Shown piece after piece: positions 1 to 9,393 of a stretch of DNA of 64,000 bases (positions are counted from its first letter, which is position 1; each line of letters opens with the position of its first letter). This DNA is from Solibacillus sp. FSL H8-0538 (GTDB lineage: Bacteria > Bacillota > Bacilli > Bacillales_A > Planococcaceae): NCBI RefSeq assembly GCF_038003525.1, contig NZ_JBBOPI010000001.1:1789001-1853000 (forward strand), written 5' to 3'. Below the pieces are notes generated by a model that had not been told where the DNA came from, ran no database searches, and was given only the letters and a program-made list of their open reading frames with translations. A program made the position numbers and the translations under genes.

Positions 1-1
1 A

Positions 2-1021
2 CAGCACATCTTATTTATTGGACCAGCTGGAACCGGCAAAAGTGCGTTGTCTTCAATGCTAGGTGAAATGGTTGAAGGAAGTCATTATTTCCAACATTTA
101 CTGACTCCATTTAGTACGCCAGAAGAATTATTCGGCGTGCTATCACTGAAGGATTTAGAACAGGGTGTCTACAAGCGAAATGTGACAGGGATGCTTCCAG
201 AGGCACATTTTTCATTTATTGATGAAATTTTTAAGGCCAATTCCGCGATTTTAAATTCATTGCTCACGTTAATTAATGAACGCGTTTTTTATAATAACGG
301 CGTACCAATTCAATCACCGCTTATGACGATCGTTGGTTCTTCGAATGAGTATATTGAAGAAGGTGAAGGACTAGAAGCATTATTTGACCGCTTCCTGTTG
401 CGTTATGAAGTCGATTATATTCGTGAGCAGGATGAATTCATTGCGATGTTGAAAAACGATCAAAACTTACTTGTGCCAAAGCTAACATTACAGGAATTGT
501 ATGAGCATCAGGAGCGTGTACAGAACGTGCATATTTCAGATAATGTATTCTCCTCTATTGCAAAAATTCGTCAAAGTCTACATGACGAAGGAATTCGCCC
601 ATCTGATCGACGCTTTAAACAATCTTTATCCATTTTAAAAGCAAAGGCATATTTGGATAATCGGCAGGAAGTATCACGCTCGGATTTATTATTACTAGTG
701 AACGTTCTATGGGAAACAATTGAACAACGTGAAAAAACTGAAGAAATCATTAATGACATTGCACTTGATACGATTGAATCGTTTATTAATCGAGTTGGTC
801 CAGAATTTGAACTGATTTTACTTCACTTGCAAAATGCGATGATAAGTAACGCTCCGAATTCTCGCTCTAGAATAAGTGAACTGTTAATGCAAGGTAAAAC
901 ACTGTTTTTAGAAGTGCAGGCGATGAATCGTGAAGCACCAAATCGTCAGGAATTACAAGCATTAAAAAACGATATTCATAAGCGTCTGCTCAAAATGACA
1001 ACAGATGTCATTGGATTTTAA
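2..1021 (+). CDS. MoxR/RavA-family AAA+ ATPase (5' end outside window)
   Basis: The reading frame is open from base 2, so the N-terminus lies upstream of the window. The Walker A loop GPAGTGKS is encoded at bases 20-43. Walker B and its MoxR-type extension read FSFIDEIFKANSAILN, followed by LLTLINERVF, and a sensor-1-like GSSNEY follows. The C-terminal half is helical, as in RavA-type lid and discoidal domains. MoxR ATPases act as chaperone-like machines on VWA-domain partners, and a VWA gene starts about 30 bases downstream, so the pair resembles RavA-ViaA. The native substrate cannot be read from sequence. The first in-frame start codon visible is a TTG at 47, but that would delete the P-loop and is not the real start. 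Confidence 0.9.
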   Translation, partial: QHILFIGPAGTGKSALSSMLGEMVEGSHYFQHLLTPFSTPEELFGVLSLKDLEQGVYKRNVTGMLPEAHFSFIDEIFKANSAILNSLLTLINERVFYNNGVPIQSPLMTIVGSSNEYIEEGEGLEALFDRFLLRYEVDYIREQDEFIAMLKNDQNLLVPKLTLQELYEHQERVQNVHISDNVFSSIAKIRQSLHDEGIRPSDRRFKQSLSILKAKAYLDNRQEVSRSDLLLLVNVLWETIEQREKTEEIINDIALDTIESFINRVGPEFELILLHLQNAMISNAPNSRSRISELLMQGKTLFLEVQAMNREAPNRQELQALKNDIHKRLLKMTTDVIGF

Positions 1022-1055
1022 CTATGAAAAGTTGTGAGTAAGTGGGGAAATGGAG

Positions 1056-2549
1056 ATGAATGATATAGCTGTATTGTATAGTCGGTCTATTTTTCAAATT
1101 TCTTCCCAGCAACGAACGCGCTTTAATGAGCTTGCAAAAATGGCAAAAATGCTACATGACAGCTGTCAGGAAGGCGAACAAGTATTACCGGGATTTACGA
1201 ATATTATTGGGGATGTATGGATTGCATTTTATGCATTATACCCAGAACTCATACCGAATGCAGAGCAAATTGATGAAATGCAGCATAAATTTATTGGGAA
1301 TTTGATAACTACAGATGATTATGTTCGCTGGCATACATTAACAGAGGGTGACGAGCTACTATCAGCTTTAACTGCGATTGCCATTACAGAACAACTGAAA
1401 AAAACATTGCAGGATAATAAGGTAGCTCGGCAAGCGTCTGCACAAATAAAGCTTGCGGAGCGAAGTATGGAGCACGCACGTAAGCAATTGCAGGAGCTCC
1501 GCAAGAAAATGTTAGACGCCAGTTTGACTCAAGCAGAAAAAGAGCGGGTAGCTATGCAGAAAGATATGATTCAGCGGCGCTTACTAGCAGCAAAACAGGA
1601 TATGGTACAGGGGAATCGTACACTGTGTCAGCAAGTAGTACAAATGGACGGTAAGCATATTGGGGATATGATACAGTTGAGTGTCAAAAAAGTGAAAAAT
1701 ACGAGGAATGCCATAGTTGCGGTTGGCACGATGGACGGCAGAAAAATGGGGCAGGTCCCGCTAAGCGATCAGTTTGAGCTGGCAATACTAATCCGTCAGC
1801 AAAAAACTTTAAAAAAAATCGCGGATATGGCAGGGCGCTTTAAGAAAATGGCGCAAAAAAAGCAAAAAACAAAACAGCGCATGACGATGGAGCGTAAAAA
1901 TGTCATGTTTGGTCAGGAAGTTTCACGATTATTGCCAACAGAGCTTGCTAATTTAATTTCTCCGTATCGTAAGCTAGATTTTTTAAGACGTTATGGCGAG
2001 CAGCAAACGCTCGTTTTTGATATAAAAGGAAAAGATCGCCGCGGCAAAGGGCCTATTATTATTTGTATGGATGAAAGCAGCTCGATGTCGTCCATTAAAG
2101 AGCAAAGTAAGGCGTTTTGTATGGCACTGCTCATGATAGCACGCAAGCAAAAACGTGATTTTGCCATCATCCCTTTTGCGAGCAATATCGGTGAGGTGCA
2201 AATTTTCCACAAAGGACGTGCCACAATTAATGAGCTCATTTATTTTAGTGAAAACTTTTTAGGCGGCGGTACAAACTACGAAAAACCGCTCCGTGCCTCA
2301 CTTGATATTTTCATGCAAAGTAATTTCAGCAAGGCAGATTTACTATTTGTCACAGACGGTTCCAGCTTTTTACCGACTTCGTTTATAGAGGAATTTAATA
2401 CAATAAAAAAGACAAAGCAGTTTGAATGCACGGCTATTTTGCTGACGAATTTATACAATGCCGTAGATTTGACTATTGTTGAACGGTTCTCAGATAAAAT
2501 CATAGAAGTGAATGATTTATTTGAAGCAGATGACGCGTTTTCTATTTAA
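1056..2549 (+). CDS. ViaA-like VWA domain protein
   Basis: A protein of about 497 residues with a basic, coiled-coil-rich N-terminal two thirds (long KK/Q/E helices around residues 110-290) and a C-terminal von Willebrand A domain. The MIDAS metal site reads CMDESSSMSS, with its Asp near residue 339, followed by GGGTNYEKPL and LLFVTDGS as the second and third MIDAS elements. This is the E. coli ViaA layout (C-terminal VWA, about 480 residues). It follows the MoxR ATPase by some 30 bases and is surely co-transcribed. An ATG at 1050 is also possible; 1056 is preferred because GGGG at 1044-1047 is then about 8 bases away. The ATPase/VWA partnership is established for the family; what it acts on here is unknown. 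Confidence 0.85.
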   Translation: MNDIAVLYSRSIFQISSQQRTRFNELAKMAKMLHDSCQEGEQVLPGFTNIIGDVWIAFYALYPELIPNAEQIDEMQHKFIGNLITTDDYVRWHTLTEGDELLSALTAIAITEQLKKTLQDNKVARQASAQIKLAERSMEHARKQLQELRKKMLDASLTQAEKERVAMQKDMIQRRLLAAKQDMVQGNRTLCQQVVQMDGKHIGDMIQLSVKKVKNTRNAIVAVGTMDGRKMGQVPLSDQFELAILIRQQKTLKKIADMAGRFKKMAQKKQKTKQRMTMERKNVMFGQEVSRLLPTELANLISPYRKLDFLRRYGEQQTLVFDIKGKDRRGKGPIIICMDESSSMSSIKEQSKAFCMALLMIARKQKRDFAIIPFASNIGEVQIFHKGRATINELIYFSENFLGGGTNYEKPLRASLDIFMQSNFSKADLLFVTDGSSFLPTSFIEEFNTIKKTKQFECTAILLTNLYNAVDLTIVERFSDKIIEVNDLFEADDAFSI

Positions 2550-2643
2550 TGAAATTATATAATCTTGTATCCTTCTCTAGATTAAACGGCGTTGGTCTCG
2601 TAAAATGACTAACAGAGGCTGTTCAATGGAGGAGGATTTTTTT

Positions 2644-3474
2644 TTGAAAGAAAAATTAATGCAACTGCTTGCAATGGACTTTGCAGCACGTCAGCAATAT
2701 ATAAATGAATCAGGCGAAGAATTATTACAGGAAATGCTACTGAACATAGGGGTTACTGACGATGAACTGCGGGATAAACTCAATTACCGTGTGTTTATCG
2801 AGCTACTGAGTGCACAACTTTGGACACCTAAGCAAATGACACATCTCGCTACCGTACTCATTACGAATAACTACCTATACTATAAGGTAGAAGAACAGGA
2901 CAAGGATTCGGTGTTTACGCGCTCGTTTTCTGCGCTTTGGCTAGCGGGGCTATTACAAGTTGATCGCCAGCTACATTTTTTAACTGACGATACGGCTCGT
3001 CAGGTGATAAATGTGACATTACCGTATTTGCAGCGTGAACGAGACGTGCGCGGTTTTGTAGAAGAACAGGGGTGGGCACATGCGGTAGCGCACGGTGCAG
3101 ACTTAGCCGTTGCTGTCGTAAATCATCCGCTATTTCAAGTAAGTGATGCTCCGGTGTTATTACAAGGGGTGAAGGAGGTATTATGGAAGGACTCCGTGTA
3201 TACAGATGATGAGGATGAACGCCTTGTGAAAGTTATTGAAGCGCTGATCGCCATGGATTTCCCAGAAGAGGTGCTAGTGGAATGGGTTGAACAAATATTT
3301 GATAAGCTTGACCTCCACTTATATGAAATTGGTTATACACCCGCATTTTTTGCAGCACGAACAAATACATTACATTTTATAAAAACATTATATTTCACCT
3401 TGAAATTTAGTAATCAGTATAATCAGCTGCGGGGTGTTTGTTCCATCTTTATAGGGAAATGGATGAAATATTAG
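2644..3474 (+). CDS. DUF2785-like protein of unknown function
   Basis: About 276 residues, helical and soluble, with no signal peptide. The segment RSFSALWLAGLLQ, then DVRGFVEEQGWAHAVAHGAD, resembles the conserved core of the DUF2785 family as I remember it; this needs a profile search. The start is chosen as TTG 2644 because GGAGGAGG at 2628-2635 sits about 8 bases ahead. The ATG at 2605 has no ribosome site and would place the Shine-Dalgarno inside the gene. It follows the RavA/ViaA pair in the same direction with about 95 bases between, so it could be a third member of that operon. Function unknown. Confidence 0.7.
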   Translation: MKEKLMQLLAMDFAARQQYINESGEELLQEMLLNIGVTDDELRDKLNYRVFIELLSAQLWTPKQMTHLATVLITNNYLYYKVEEQDKDSVFTRSFSALWLAGLLQVDRQLHFLTDDTARQVINVTLPYLQRERDVRGFVEEQGWAHAVAHGADLAVAVVNHPLFQVSDAPVLLQGVKEVLWKDSVYTDDEDERLVKVIEALIAMDFPEEVLVEWVEQIFDKLDLHLYEIGYTPAFFAARTNTLHFIKTLYFTLKFSNQYNQLRGVCSIFIGKWMKY

Positions 3475-3616
3475 ATTTCTATAATTTTAGATTTGTATTA
3501 ATTGGCAGGATGATTTAGTTTTTATGATAAAAAATTTTGAAACTCACAAAATAGTAGTCAAAACATGAACGTATTACTAATGCTGTGATAAAAAACATTA
3601 TTTTTATATCACACAA

Positions 3617-3641
3617 AATAATACGTGAACACGGTATTATT
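3617..3641 (+). terminator. Hairpin, possible terminator of the upstream operon
   Basis: AATAATAC (3617-3624) pairs with GTATTATT (3634-3641), extended inward by GTG/CAC with one bulged G, and is followed by a T-rich stretch. It lies about 140 bases past the DUF2785-like gene. A second inverted repeat TGTGATA/TATCACA flanks 3584-3612 just upstream. Either could be a weak terminator or an operator; the assignment is tentative. Confidence 0.4.
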
Positions 3642-3695
3642 TATTTTGTAGATGTTTGTTTCTATTCGAGCATAATTACGTATTTCCGATAGGTC

Positions 3696-3710
3696 ATAAA
3701 TAAAACTTAT
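3696..3710 (+). promoter_or_regulatory. CcpC-type operator of the aconitase gene
   Basis: ATAA-N7-TTAT occurs exactly at 3696-3710. This is the dyad reported for CcpC, the citrate-responsive LysR regulator of B. subtilis citB and citZ. Its centre (3703) is about 66 bases before the inferred transcription start near 3769, matching the placement in B. subtilis citB. A further ATAA half site lies at 3748-3751, between the -35 and -10. The site is read from the sequence; regulator identity and citrate response are inferred from the precedent. Confidence 0.7.
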
Positions 3711-3733
3711 CGCAAAAGATAATAATAATGCAA

Positions 3734-3762
3734 TTTACTTATGTTTAATAATGCGCTATGAT
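3734..3762 (+). promoter_or_regulatory. SigA-type promoter of aconitase gene
   Basis: TTTACT (3734-3739) and TATGAT (3757-3762) are separated by exactly 17 bases. The predicted start is near 3769, giving a leader of about 58 bases that ends in AGGGGG (3812-3817) and ATG 3827. Together with the upstream ATAA-N7-TTAT dyad this makes a coherent repressed promoter. Confidence 0.7.
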
Positions 3763-3826
3763 AAATCTTGGAGAAAAGAAGCTCTACATAACCTTTTCTA
3801 TATGAAAAAATAGGGGGAACATAAAA

Positions 3827-6532
3827 ATGGCACAAGAGAATTTACACAACAGCCGTGCTTCATTTGACGTAAACGGAAAGTCTTATAACTACTACCGTTT
3901 AGCTGCAATCGAAGAAGCAGGAATTGCAAACGTTTCACGCCTTCCTTACTCAATTAAAGTATTATTAGAATCTGTATTACGTCAATACGATGCTTACGTT
4001 ATTAAAGAAGAGCACGTAAATGAATTAGCAAAATGGGGTAAAGATGCTAACACTGAAGCAGAAGTACCATTCAAACCATCTCGCGTAGTTTTACAAGATT
4101 TCACTGGTGTACCAGTAGTAGTTGACTTAGCTTCTCTACGTTCAGCAATGAAAGAAATGGGTGGAGATCCTGATAAAATCAACCCAGCAATCCCAGTTGA
4201 CCTTGTAATTGACCACTCAGTACAAGTTGACAAATACGGTAATGCAGCTGCATTACAAGCTAATATGGACCTTGAATTCGAACGTAACGCTGAGCGTTAT
4301 AACTTCTTAAAATGGGCTCAAACTTCTTATGATAACTTCCGCGCTGTACCACCAGCAACTGGTATCGTACACCAAGTTAACTTAGAATACTTAGCACCAA
4401 TCGTACACGTTAAAGAAAATGCTGACGGTACATTTGAAACATTCCCAGACTCAGTAGTAGGTACTGACTCACATACAACAATGATTAACGGTATCGGCGT
4501 ACTTGGATGGGGCGTAGGTGGTATCGAAGCTGAAGCTGGAATGCTTGGACAGCCTTCATACTTCCCAATTCCTGAAGTAATCGGTGTTAAATTAGTAGGC
4601 GAACTTCCAAACGGAACAACTGCTACTGACTTAGCATTAAAAGTTACTCAAGTACTACGTGCTAAAGGTGTAGTTGGTAAATTCGTTGAGTTCTTCGGAC
4701 CTGGCGTACCTAATTTACCACTTGCTGACCGTGCAACAATCTCTAACATGGCGCCTGAATACGGTGCTACTTGTGGTTTCTTCGCAGTTGATGAAGAATC
4801 ACTTAACTACATGCGCTTAACTGGCCGTGACGAAGAGCACATCGCTGTTGTAGAAGCTTACTTAAAAGCCAACGACATGTTCTTTGATGCAGCTTTAGAG
4901 CCTGTATACACTGATGTATTAGAAATTAACCTTGCAGACATCGAAGCAAACCTTTCTGGTCCTAAGCGTCCACAAGATTTAATTCCTCTTACTGAAATGA
5001 AAAAAGTATACCGCGAATCTGTAGTAGCTCCTCAAGGAACTCAAGGTTTCGGTTTAAATGAAGATGAATTTACTAAAACTTCAACTGCTAAATTTGCAGA
5101 GGGCGATGTAGAAATTCCTGCAGGTGCAGTAGCAATCGCTGCTATCACTTCATGTACAAATACATCTAACCCATACGTTCTTTTAGCTGCTGGTTTAGTA
5201 GCGAAAAAAGCAGTAGAAAAAGGAATCAAACCTGCGAAATGGGTTAAAACTTCTTTAGCACCAGGTTCTAAAGTAGTAACTGGTTACTTAGAAGATTCTG
5301 GCTTACAACAATACTTTGATGCAATCGGCTTCAACACAGTTGGTTACGGTTGTACAACATGTATCGGTAACTCAGGTCCATTACTTCCAGAAATCGAAGA
5401 CGCAATCAAATCAAATGATTTATTTGTAACTTCTGTACTTTCTGGTAACCGTAACTTCGAAGGCCGTGTTCACCCATTAGTAAAAGCTAACTTCTTAGCA
5501 TCACCACCACTTGTTGTTGCTTATGCATTAGCTGGTACGGTTGATATCGATCTACAAAATGATTCTTTAGGGAAAGACAAAGATGGCAACGATGTATTCT
5601 TCGCTGATATCTGGCCTTCAACTGAAGAAGTGAACGAAGTATTAAACAAAGTAGTTACTCGTGAATTATTCCAAAAAGAGTATGAAACAGTATTTACTGC
5701 AAACGAAGCTTGGAATGCAATTGAAACATCAACTGAGTCTCTATACACATTTGATGATAAATCAACTTACATCCAAAACCCACCATTCTTCCAAGGTTTA
5801 GCGAAAGAGCCAGAAGCAATTCAAGGCTTAAATGGCTTACGCGTAATCGCGAAGTTCGGTGATTCAATCACAACTGACCACATTTCTCCAGCTGGTGCAA
5901 TCGGTAAAGATACACCTGCAGGGAAATATTTACAAGAAAATGGCGTTGCAATTCGTGACTTCAACTCTTATGGTTCTCGTCGTGGTAACCATGAAGTAAT
6001 GATGCGTGGTACTTTTGCAAACATCCGTATCCGTAACCAAGTTGCTCCAGGTACAGAAGGTGGATTCACTACTTATTGGCCAACAGGCGACGTAGAGTAC
6101 ATCTATGACGCATGTATGAAATACCAAGAAAACGGTACTGGCTTAGTAGTATTAGCTGGTAACGACTACGGTATGGGATCTTCTCGTGACTGGGCTGCAA
6201 AAGGTACATTCCTACTTGGAGTGAAAACTGTAATTGCGCAAAGCTACGAACGTATCCACCGTTCTAACTTAGTAATGATGGGTGTTCTTCCATTACAATA
6301 CTTAGCTGGTGATTCTGCTGAATCTTTAGGCTTAACTGGTAAAGAAGAAATCTCTGTAAACATTACTGATGACGTGAAACCACGCGACATCTTAACAGTA
6401 ACTGCTAAATCGGAAGACGGCACAGTTATTACTTTCGATGCTTTAGCTCGTTTTGACTCAGAAGTAGAAGTAGACTACTACCGTCACGGTGGTATCCTAC
6501 AAATGGTATTACGCGCGAAAGCTGCTGAATAA
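3827..6532 (+). CDS. acnA: Aconitate hydratase (AcnA/CitB type)
   Basis: A 901-residue aconitase of the bacterial AcnA/IRP1 class, which interconverts citrate and isocitrate in the TCA cycle. The [4Fe-4S] ligands are visible as Cys443 (SCTNTSNP) and Cys509/Cys512 ([11 protein letters not shown]). The swivel domain carries the substrate-binding [16 protein letters not shown] near the C-terminus. Length and spacing match B. subtilis CitB (about 909 residues). Codon usage is strongly biased, as expected for a highly expressed gene. ATG 3827 follows AGGGGG by 9 bases. The gene is monocistronic, with its own operator upstream and a strong terminator downstream. AcnA-class aconitases also bind mRNA when they lose the cluster (known for the family, not visible here). 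Confidence 0.97.
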   Translation: MAQENLHNSRASFDVNGKSYNYYRLAAIEEAGIANVSRLPYSIKVLLESVLRQYDAYVIKEEHVNELAKWGKDANTEAEVPFKPSRVVLQDFTGVPVVVDLASLRSAMKEMGGDPDKINPAIPVDLVIDHSVQVDKYGNAAALQANMDLEFERNAERYNFLKWAQTSYDNFRAVPPATGIVHQVNLEYLAPIVHVKENADGTFETFPDSVVGTDSHTTMINGIGVLGWGVGGIEAEAGMLGQPSYFPIPEVIGVKLVGELPNGTTATDLALKVTQVLRAKGVVGKFVEFFGPGVPNLPLADRATISNMAPEYGATCGFFAVDEESLNYMRLTGRDEEHIAVVEAYLKANDMFFDAALEPVYTDVLEINLADIEANLSGPKRPQDLIPLTEMKKVYRESVVAPQGTQGFGLNEDEFTKTSTAKFAEGDVEIPAGAVAIAAITSCTNTSNPYVLLAAGLVAKKAVEKGIKPAKWVKTSLAPGSKVVTGYLEDSGLQQYFDAIGFNTVGYGCTTCIGNSGPLLPEIEDAIKSNDLFVTSVLSGNRNFEGRVHPLVKANFLASPPLVVAYALAGTVDIDLQNDSLGKDKDGNDVFFADIWPSTEEVNEVLNKVVTRELFQKEYETVFTANEAWNAIETSTESLYTFDDKSTYIQNPPFFQGLAKEPEAIQGLNGLRVIAKFGDSITTDHISPAGAIGKDTPAGKYLQENGVAIRDFNSYGSRRGNHEVMMRGTFANIRIRNQVAPGTEGGFTTYWPTGDVEYIYDACMKYQENGTGLVVLAGNDYGMGSSRDWAAKGTFLLGVKTVIAQSYERIHRSNLVMMGVLPLQYLAGDSAESLGLTGKEEISVNITDDVKPRDILTVTAKSEDGTVITFDALARFDSEVEVDYYRHGGILQMVLRAKAAE

Positions 6533-6541
6533 TATCTATTT

Positions 6542-6580
6542 AAAAAAGACCAAAATCCTTAATGGATTTTGGTCTTTTTT
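6542..6580 (+). terminator. Intrinsic terminator of aconitase gene
   Basis: A perfect 17-bp stem (6542-6558 with 6564-6580) has a 5-base loop; the 3' arm ends in a T run. The head of a dispersed repeat starts at the very next base (6581). Confidence 0.93.
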
Positions 6581-6613
6581 GTGGATAAGAAAGTAGTACT
6601 ATTATGTAATTTC
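6581..6613 (+). repeat. Post-terminator repeat, head fragment only
   Basis: GTGGATAAGAAAGTA directly abuts the aconitase terminator and matches the head of the two-hairpin repeat found complete at 25359. The second half is missing: the sequence changes near 6614 into a GC-rich block, as if that block replaced or interrupted the element. Confidence 0.6.
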
Positions 6614-6796
6614 TAGGCATTGGCGCCGTACGCTCGAGGTCGCGTACTTCCTTCAGGTGAAAGTGTTGGATTGGATCGTTTACTTTCGCTTCGGACTCTC
6701 GACGCACAAGGACGTGCTAATACCGACAATGCTTGTCGCGTGCAAACGGGGGATACGCTCTTCTTAATGTGCAGGACATGGCCGCCAACTAGATAA
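6614..6796. repeat. GC-rich intergenic block, probably a dispersed repeat or gene fragment
   Basis: About 180 bases whose composition is clearly richer in G+C than both flanks. One plus-strand frame is open through the block and ends at TAG 6790, with conceptual residues such as GRVLPSGESVGLDRL and TLDAQGRANTDNACRVQ, but it has no start codon with a ribosome site. I recall similar short predicted peptides annotated repeatedly in related Bacillales, which would suit a non-coding repeat rather than a protein. That memory is unverified. The rest of the gap to 6985 is AT-rich leader for the next gene. Confidence 0.4.
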
Positions 6797-6985
6797 TGGA
6801 AATAAACTGTGGCTGCTGGAATATTCGAACGACTGAGCTGTTTCCCAAAGTCTATTAAACTTACTTTTGAACATAGCTTTATTTTTTACATAAATGTAAC
6901 TAGAAAGATATGGCGTTATTTGGTTTATTTAGGTAAAATTAAGTTGTTAGATAAAAATTATATAACTGAGAGGGGTTTATTTTTA

Positions 6986-9121
6986 ATGAAGAAATCTCGT
7001 AAATTTTATACTGCAGCACTTTTATCATCAGTTACAGCAGTTGCAGTTGGGGTAACAGGTGTATCGGCAGCGCAATCATTTTCTGATGTTAGTGAATCAC
7101 ATATCCATTCTGAAAGCATTGAGCTTTTAACGAAAGCGGGTATTATTAAAGGCTTTAGAGATGGCACTTTTAAACCAGACGCATCAGTAACAAGAGGTCA
7201 AGCAGCGAAAATGATCGTTGGAGTGTTAGGGTTAGATACTAAAGATGTGACAAATCCAAATTTTGCAGATATTAAGCCATCAAACCAATATTACAATGCA
7301 ATAGCTATACTTGAAAATTTAGGATTTGTGAAAGCATTTGAAGATAATACATTCCGTCCTTCAGCACCAATTACACATGCAGAAGCAGCAGCAATTTTTA
7401 CAACTATTGGTGAACTAACTACCGATGAAGCTCTTGCACTAGTAACTGGATCAGGTATTGAATTCAATCCTACTAAAAATACGACACGTGCTGAGTTAGC
7501 TAGTATACTGGCTCTTATTCTTCTCGCTGGCGAAGAAGAGGAAGTTGAAGGTTATGAATTATCAATTCTTCATGTCAATGATACGCACGGACGTGTCGAA
7601 ACTTTCCCTCAATTAATAACAGCAGTAAAAGAGCAAAAAGCCGAGAAACCGGATGCTTTATTACTTCATGCAGGTGACGCATTTAGCGGGACGCTTTATT
7701 TCAATGAGTTTTTAGGACAAGCAGATGTCCAGTTTCTAAATGCAATGGAATTTGATGCAATGACGTTAGGTAACCATGAATTCGACTTAGGTGGATCAGC
7801 AGAAGGACACAAAGCATTAGTTGATTTCATAAAAGCGGCGAAGTTCCCAATTCTTACGTCAAACGTTAATTTCTCTGGAGATGCAAAGTTTACAGGCTTA
7901 TTTACGGACTTGATTTCAAGCGAACCTGAAAACGGCAAAATCTACTCAGGTATGGTGAAAGAAATTAACGGCGAAAAAGTAGGTATTTTTGGTTTAACAA
8001 CTGAAGAAACGAAAGATATCTCCTTCGTTGGCAGTGTGAAATTCGAAAACTATATTGAAGAAGCGAAAAAAGCAGTTGCAGCATTCGAAGGAATGGGTGT
8101 CAACAAAATTATCGCTTTAACTCATTTAGGCTATGACGACAATTCAAAAGTTGACAATGATTTACTACTAGCAAAAAATGTACCTGGCATCGATATTATC
8201 GTTGGTGCCCACTCACATACGCAATTAGACGAGCCAATTGTAGTTGATAAAAATACAGTGGGTGAAGCGAAGGATGCGACAATTATTGTACAAGCAAATG
8301 AATACGGTAAATACTTAGGTACATTAGATGTAACATTTGATGAACAAGGGGCTGCCATTGAATACGGAGGTGAGTTATTAAAAATCGCTGACTATGTGGC
8401 AGATGAAACAGCTACAGCGATGTTAAAGCCATATAAAGAAAAAGTAGATAGCATTTCAAAAATCGAAATTGGCGTCACGCTTAAAGAAGACCTTGTCAGT
8501 CCAAGAGCGACTGAAGCACAGCCGAATGCGACAAGCGTTCGTAATAGCGAAACAGCACTAGGTAATATTATTACTGACGGCATGTTAGCGAAAGCACAAA
8601 ACTTCACAAAGAAAACAGTCGTAATGGCTCTACAAAACGGTGGTGGTATCCGTGAGGCAATTCCAGCAGGTAAAGTTACAGTAGGTCAAGTGATTACAGT
8701 ACTTCCATATGGAAATACTCTTGCTTTAATGGACGTAACAGGTGCTGAACTAAAAGCTGCAATGGAAGTATCTGTGAAAAATGCACCAGCTGAAAATGGT
8801 GGCTTCTTACATGTTTCAGGAGCAAAAGTAGTTTATGATTCGTCAAAAGAGTCAGGTAAACGTCTTGTGTCATTACAATATTTAGATAAAGCAACTGGTA
8901 AATATGTTGATGTGAAAGATGGCGAAACATATACAGTTGCAACAAATGCCTTCACAGCAAAAGGTGGAGACGGATTCTCAATGTTTGCAAAGGCATATGA
9001 AGAAGGCCGTGTAACAGATTTAGGTCTGTCAGATTGGGAAAACTTCAGAGATCAGCTAAAATCATTAACAGAAATTAAAACAACTACAGAAGGTCGTATT
9101 ACAGACGCTGCAGTTAAATAA
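6986..9121 (+). CDS. SLH-anchored 5'-nucleotidase / 2',3'-cyclic phosphodiesterase family protein
   Basis: A 711-residue exported enzyme. It starts with a Sec signal peptide (MKKSRKFYT..., cleavage probably after VSA). Three SLH repeats (about residues 33-185, e.g. GIIKGFRDGTFKPDASVTRG) bind secondary cell-wall polymer and hold it in the envelope. The metallophosphatase domain begins near residue 190 with LHVNDTHGR, then GNHEFDLG, THLGYDD and GAHSHTQ, giving the two-metal site. The 5'-nucleotidase C-terminal substrate domain follows (LQNGGGIREAIPAG, LPYGNTLALMDVTG, ATNAFTAKGGDGF). It probably hydrolyses extracellular nucleotides for phosphate and nucleoside recovery. Start ATG 6986 follows GAGAGGGG by 10 bases; an ATG-less extension to 6809 would bury the signal peptide. 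Confidence 0.93.
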   Translation: MKKSRKFYTAALLSSVTAVAVGVTGVSAAQSFSDVSESHIHSESIELLTKAGIIKGFRDGTFKPDASVTRGQAAKMIVGVLGLDTKDVTNPNFADIKPSNQYYNAIAILENLGFVKAFEDNTFRPSAPITHAEAAAIFTTIGELTTDEALALVTGSGIEFNPTKNTTRAELASILALILLAGEEEEVEGYELSILHVNDTHGRVETFPQLITAVKEQKAEKPDALLLHAGDAFSGTLYFNEFLGQADVQFLNAMEFDAMTLGNHEFDLGGSAEGHKALVDFIKAAKFPILTSNVNFSGDAKFTGLFTDLISSEPENGKIYSGMVKEINGEKVGIFGLTTEETKDISFVGSVKFENYIEEAKKAVAAFEGMGVNKIIALTHLGYDDNSKVDNDLLLAKNVPGIDIIVGAHSHTQLDEPIVVDKNTVGEAKDATIIVQANEYGKYLGTLDVTFDEQGAAIEYGGELLKIADYVADETATAMLKPYKEKVDSISKIEIGVTLKEDLVSPRATEAQPNATSVRNSETALGNIITDGMLAKAQNFTKKTVVMALQNGGGIREAIPAGKVTVGQVITVLPYGNTLALMDVTGAELKAAMEVSVKNAPAENGGFLHVSGAKVVYDSSKESGKRLVSLQYLDKATGKYVDVKDGETYTVATNAFTAKGGDGFSMFAKAYEEGRVTDLGLSDWENFRDQLKSLTEIKTTTEGRITDAAVK

Positions 9122-9131
9122 GGTATACCGG

Positions 9132-9172
9132 GAACTACTCCAAAACAAAATTTTGGAGTAGTTCTCTTTTTT
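9132..9172 (+). terminator. Terminator of SLH nucleotidase gene
   Basis: A 14-bp perfect stem (9132-9145 with 9151-9164), a 5-base loop, then TCTTTTTT. It lies 11 bases past the stop codon. Confidence 0.92.
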
Positions 9173-9197
9173 GGAAAAATACTTTTCACACTAGGAA

Positions 9198-9225
9198 CGA
9201 AAATGTCCACTAGTGGACATTTTCG
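9198..9225. promoter_or_regulatory. Perfect 28-bp palindrome
   Basis: The half CGAAAATGTCCACT is followed at once by its reverse complement, so there is no loop and the symmetry is at DNA level. It lies between the nucleotidase terminator and the small gene at 9479. It could be a dimeric-repressor operator or a cruciform/replication-associated site. No adjacent gene clearly explains it. The remaining intergenic sequence holds a 9-bp hairpin (9278-9303) and a reversed copy of the dispersed repeat. Confidence 0.45.
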
Positions 9226-9277
9226 TCGGCTATAAGAGTTAACAACTAACTATTAGCCAGACTATTAAGTAGAAACT

Positions 9278-9312
9278 GTTTCTATATAAACCTGTATAGA
9301 AACGGCTTTTCT
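9278..9312 (+). terminator. Hairpin with T-rich tail
   Basis: GTTTCTATA (9278-9286) pairs with TATAGAAAC (9295-9303), followed by GGCTTTTCTC. It looks like a weak terminator, but no gene directly precedes it. It could end an unseen small RNA arising after the palindrome. Confidence 0.4.
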
Positions 9313-9393
9313 CTATTGGACTATACTATTTACCTATTTCGTTCAAGCTTCAATTAATATCAAATAACCAATGCCATAAATGTAAATATATAG

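Noticed and set aside
3994-6127. Long minus-strand open frames inside the aconitase gene
   Set aside because: They are shadows created by the biased codon use of a highly expressed gene; no ribosome sites.
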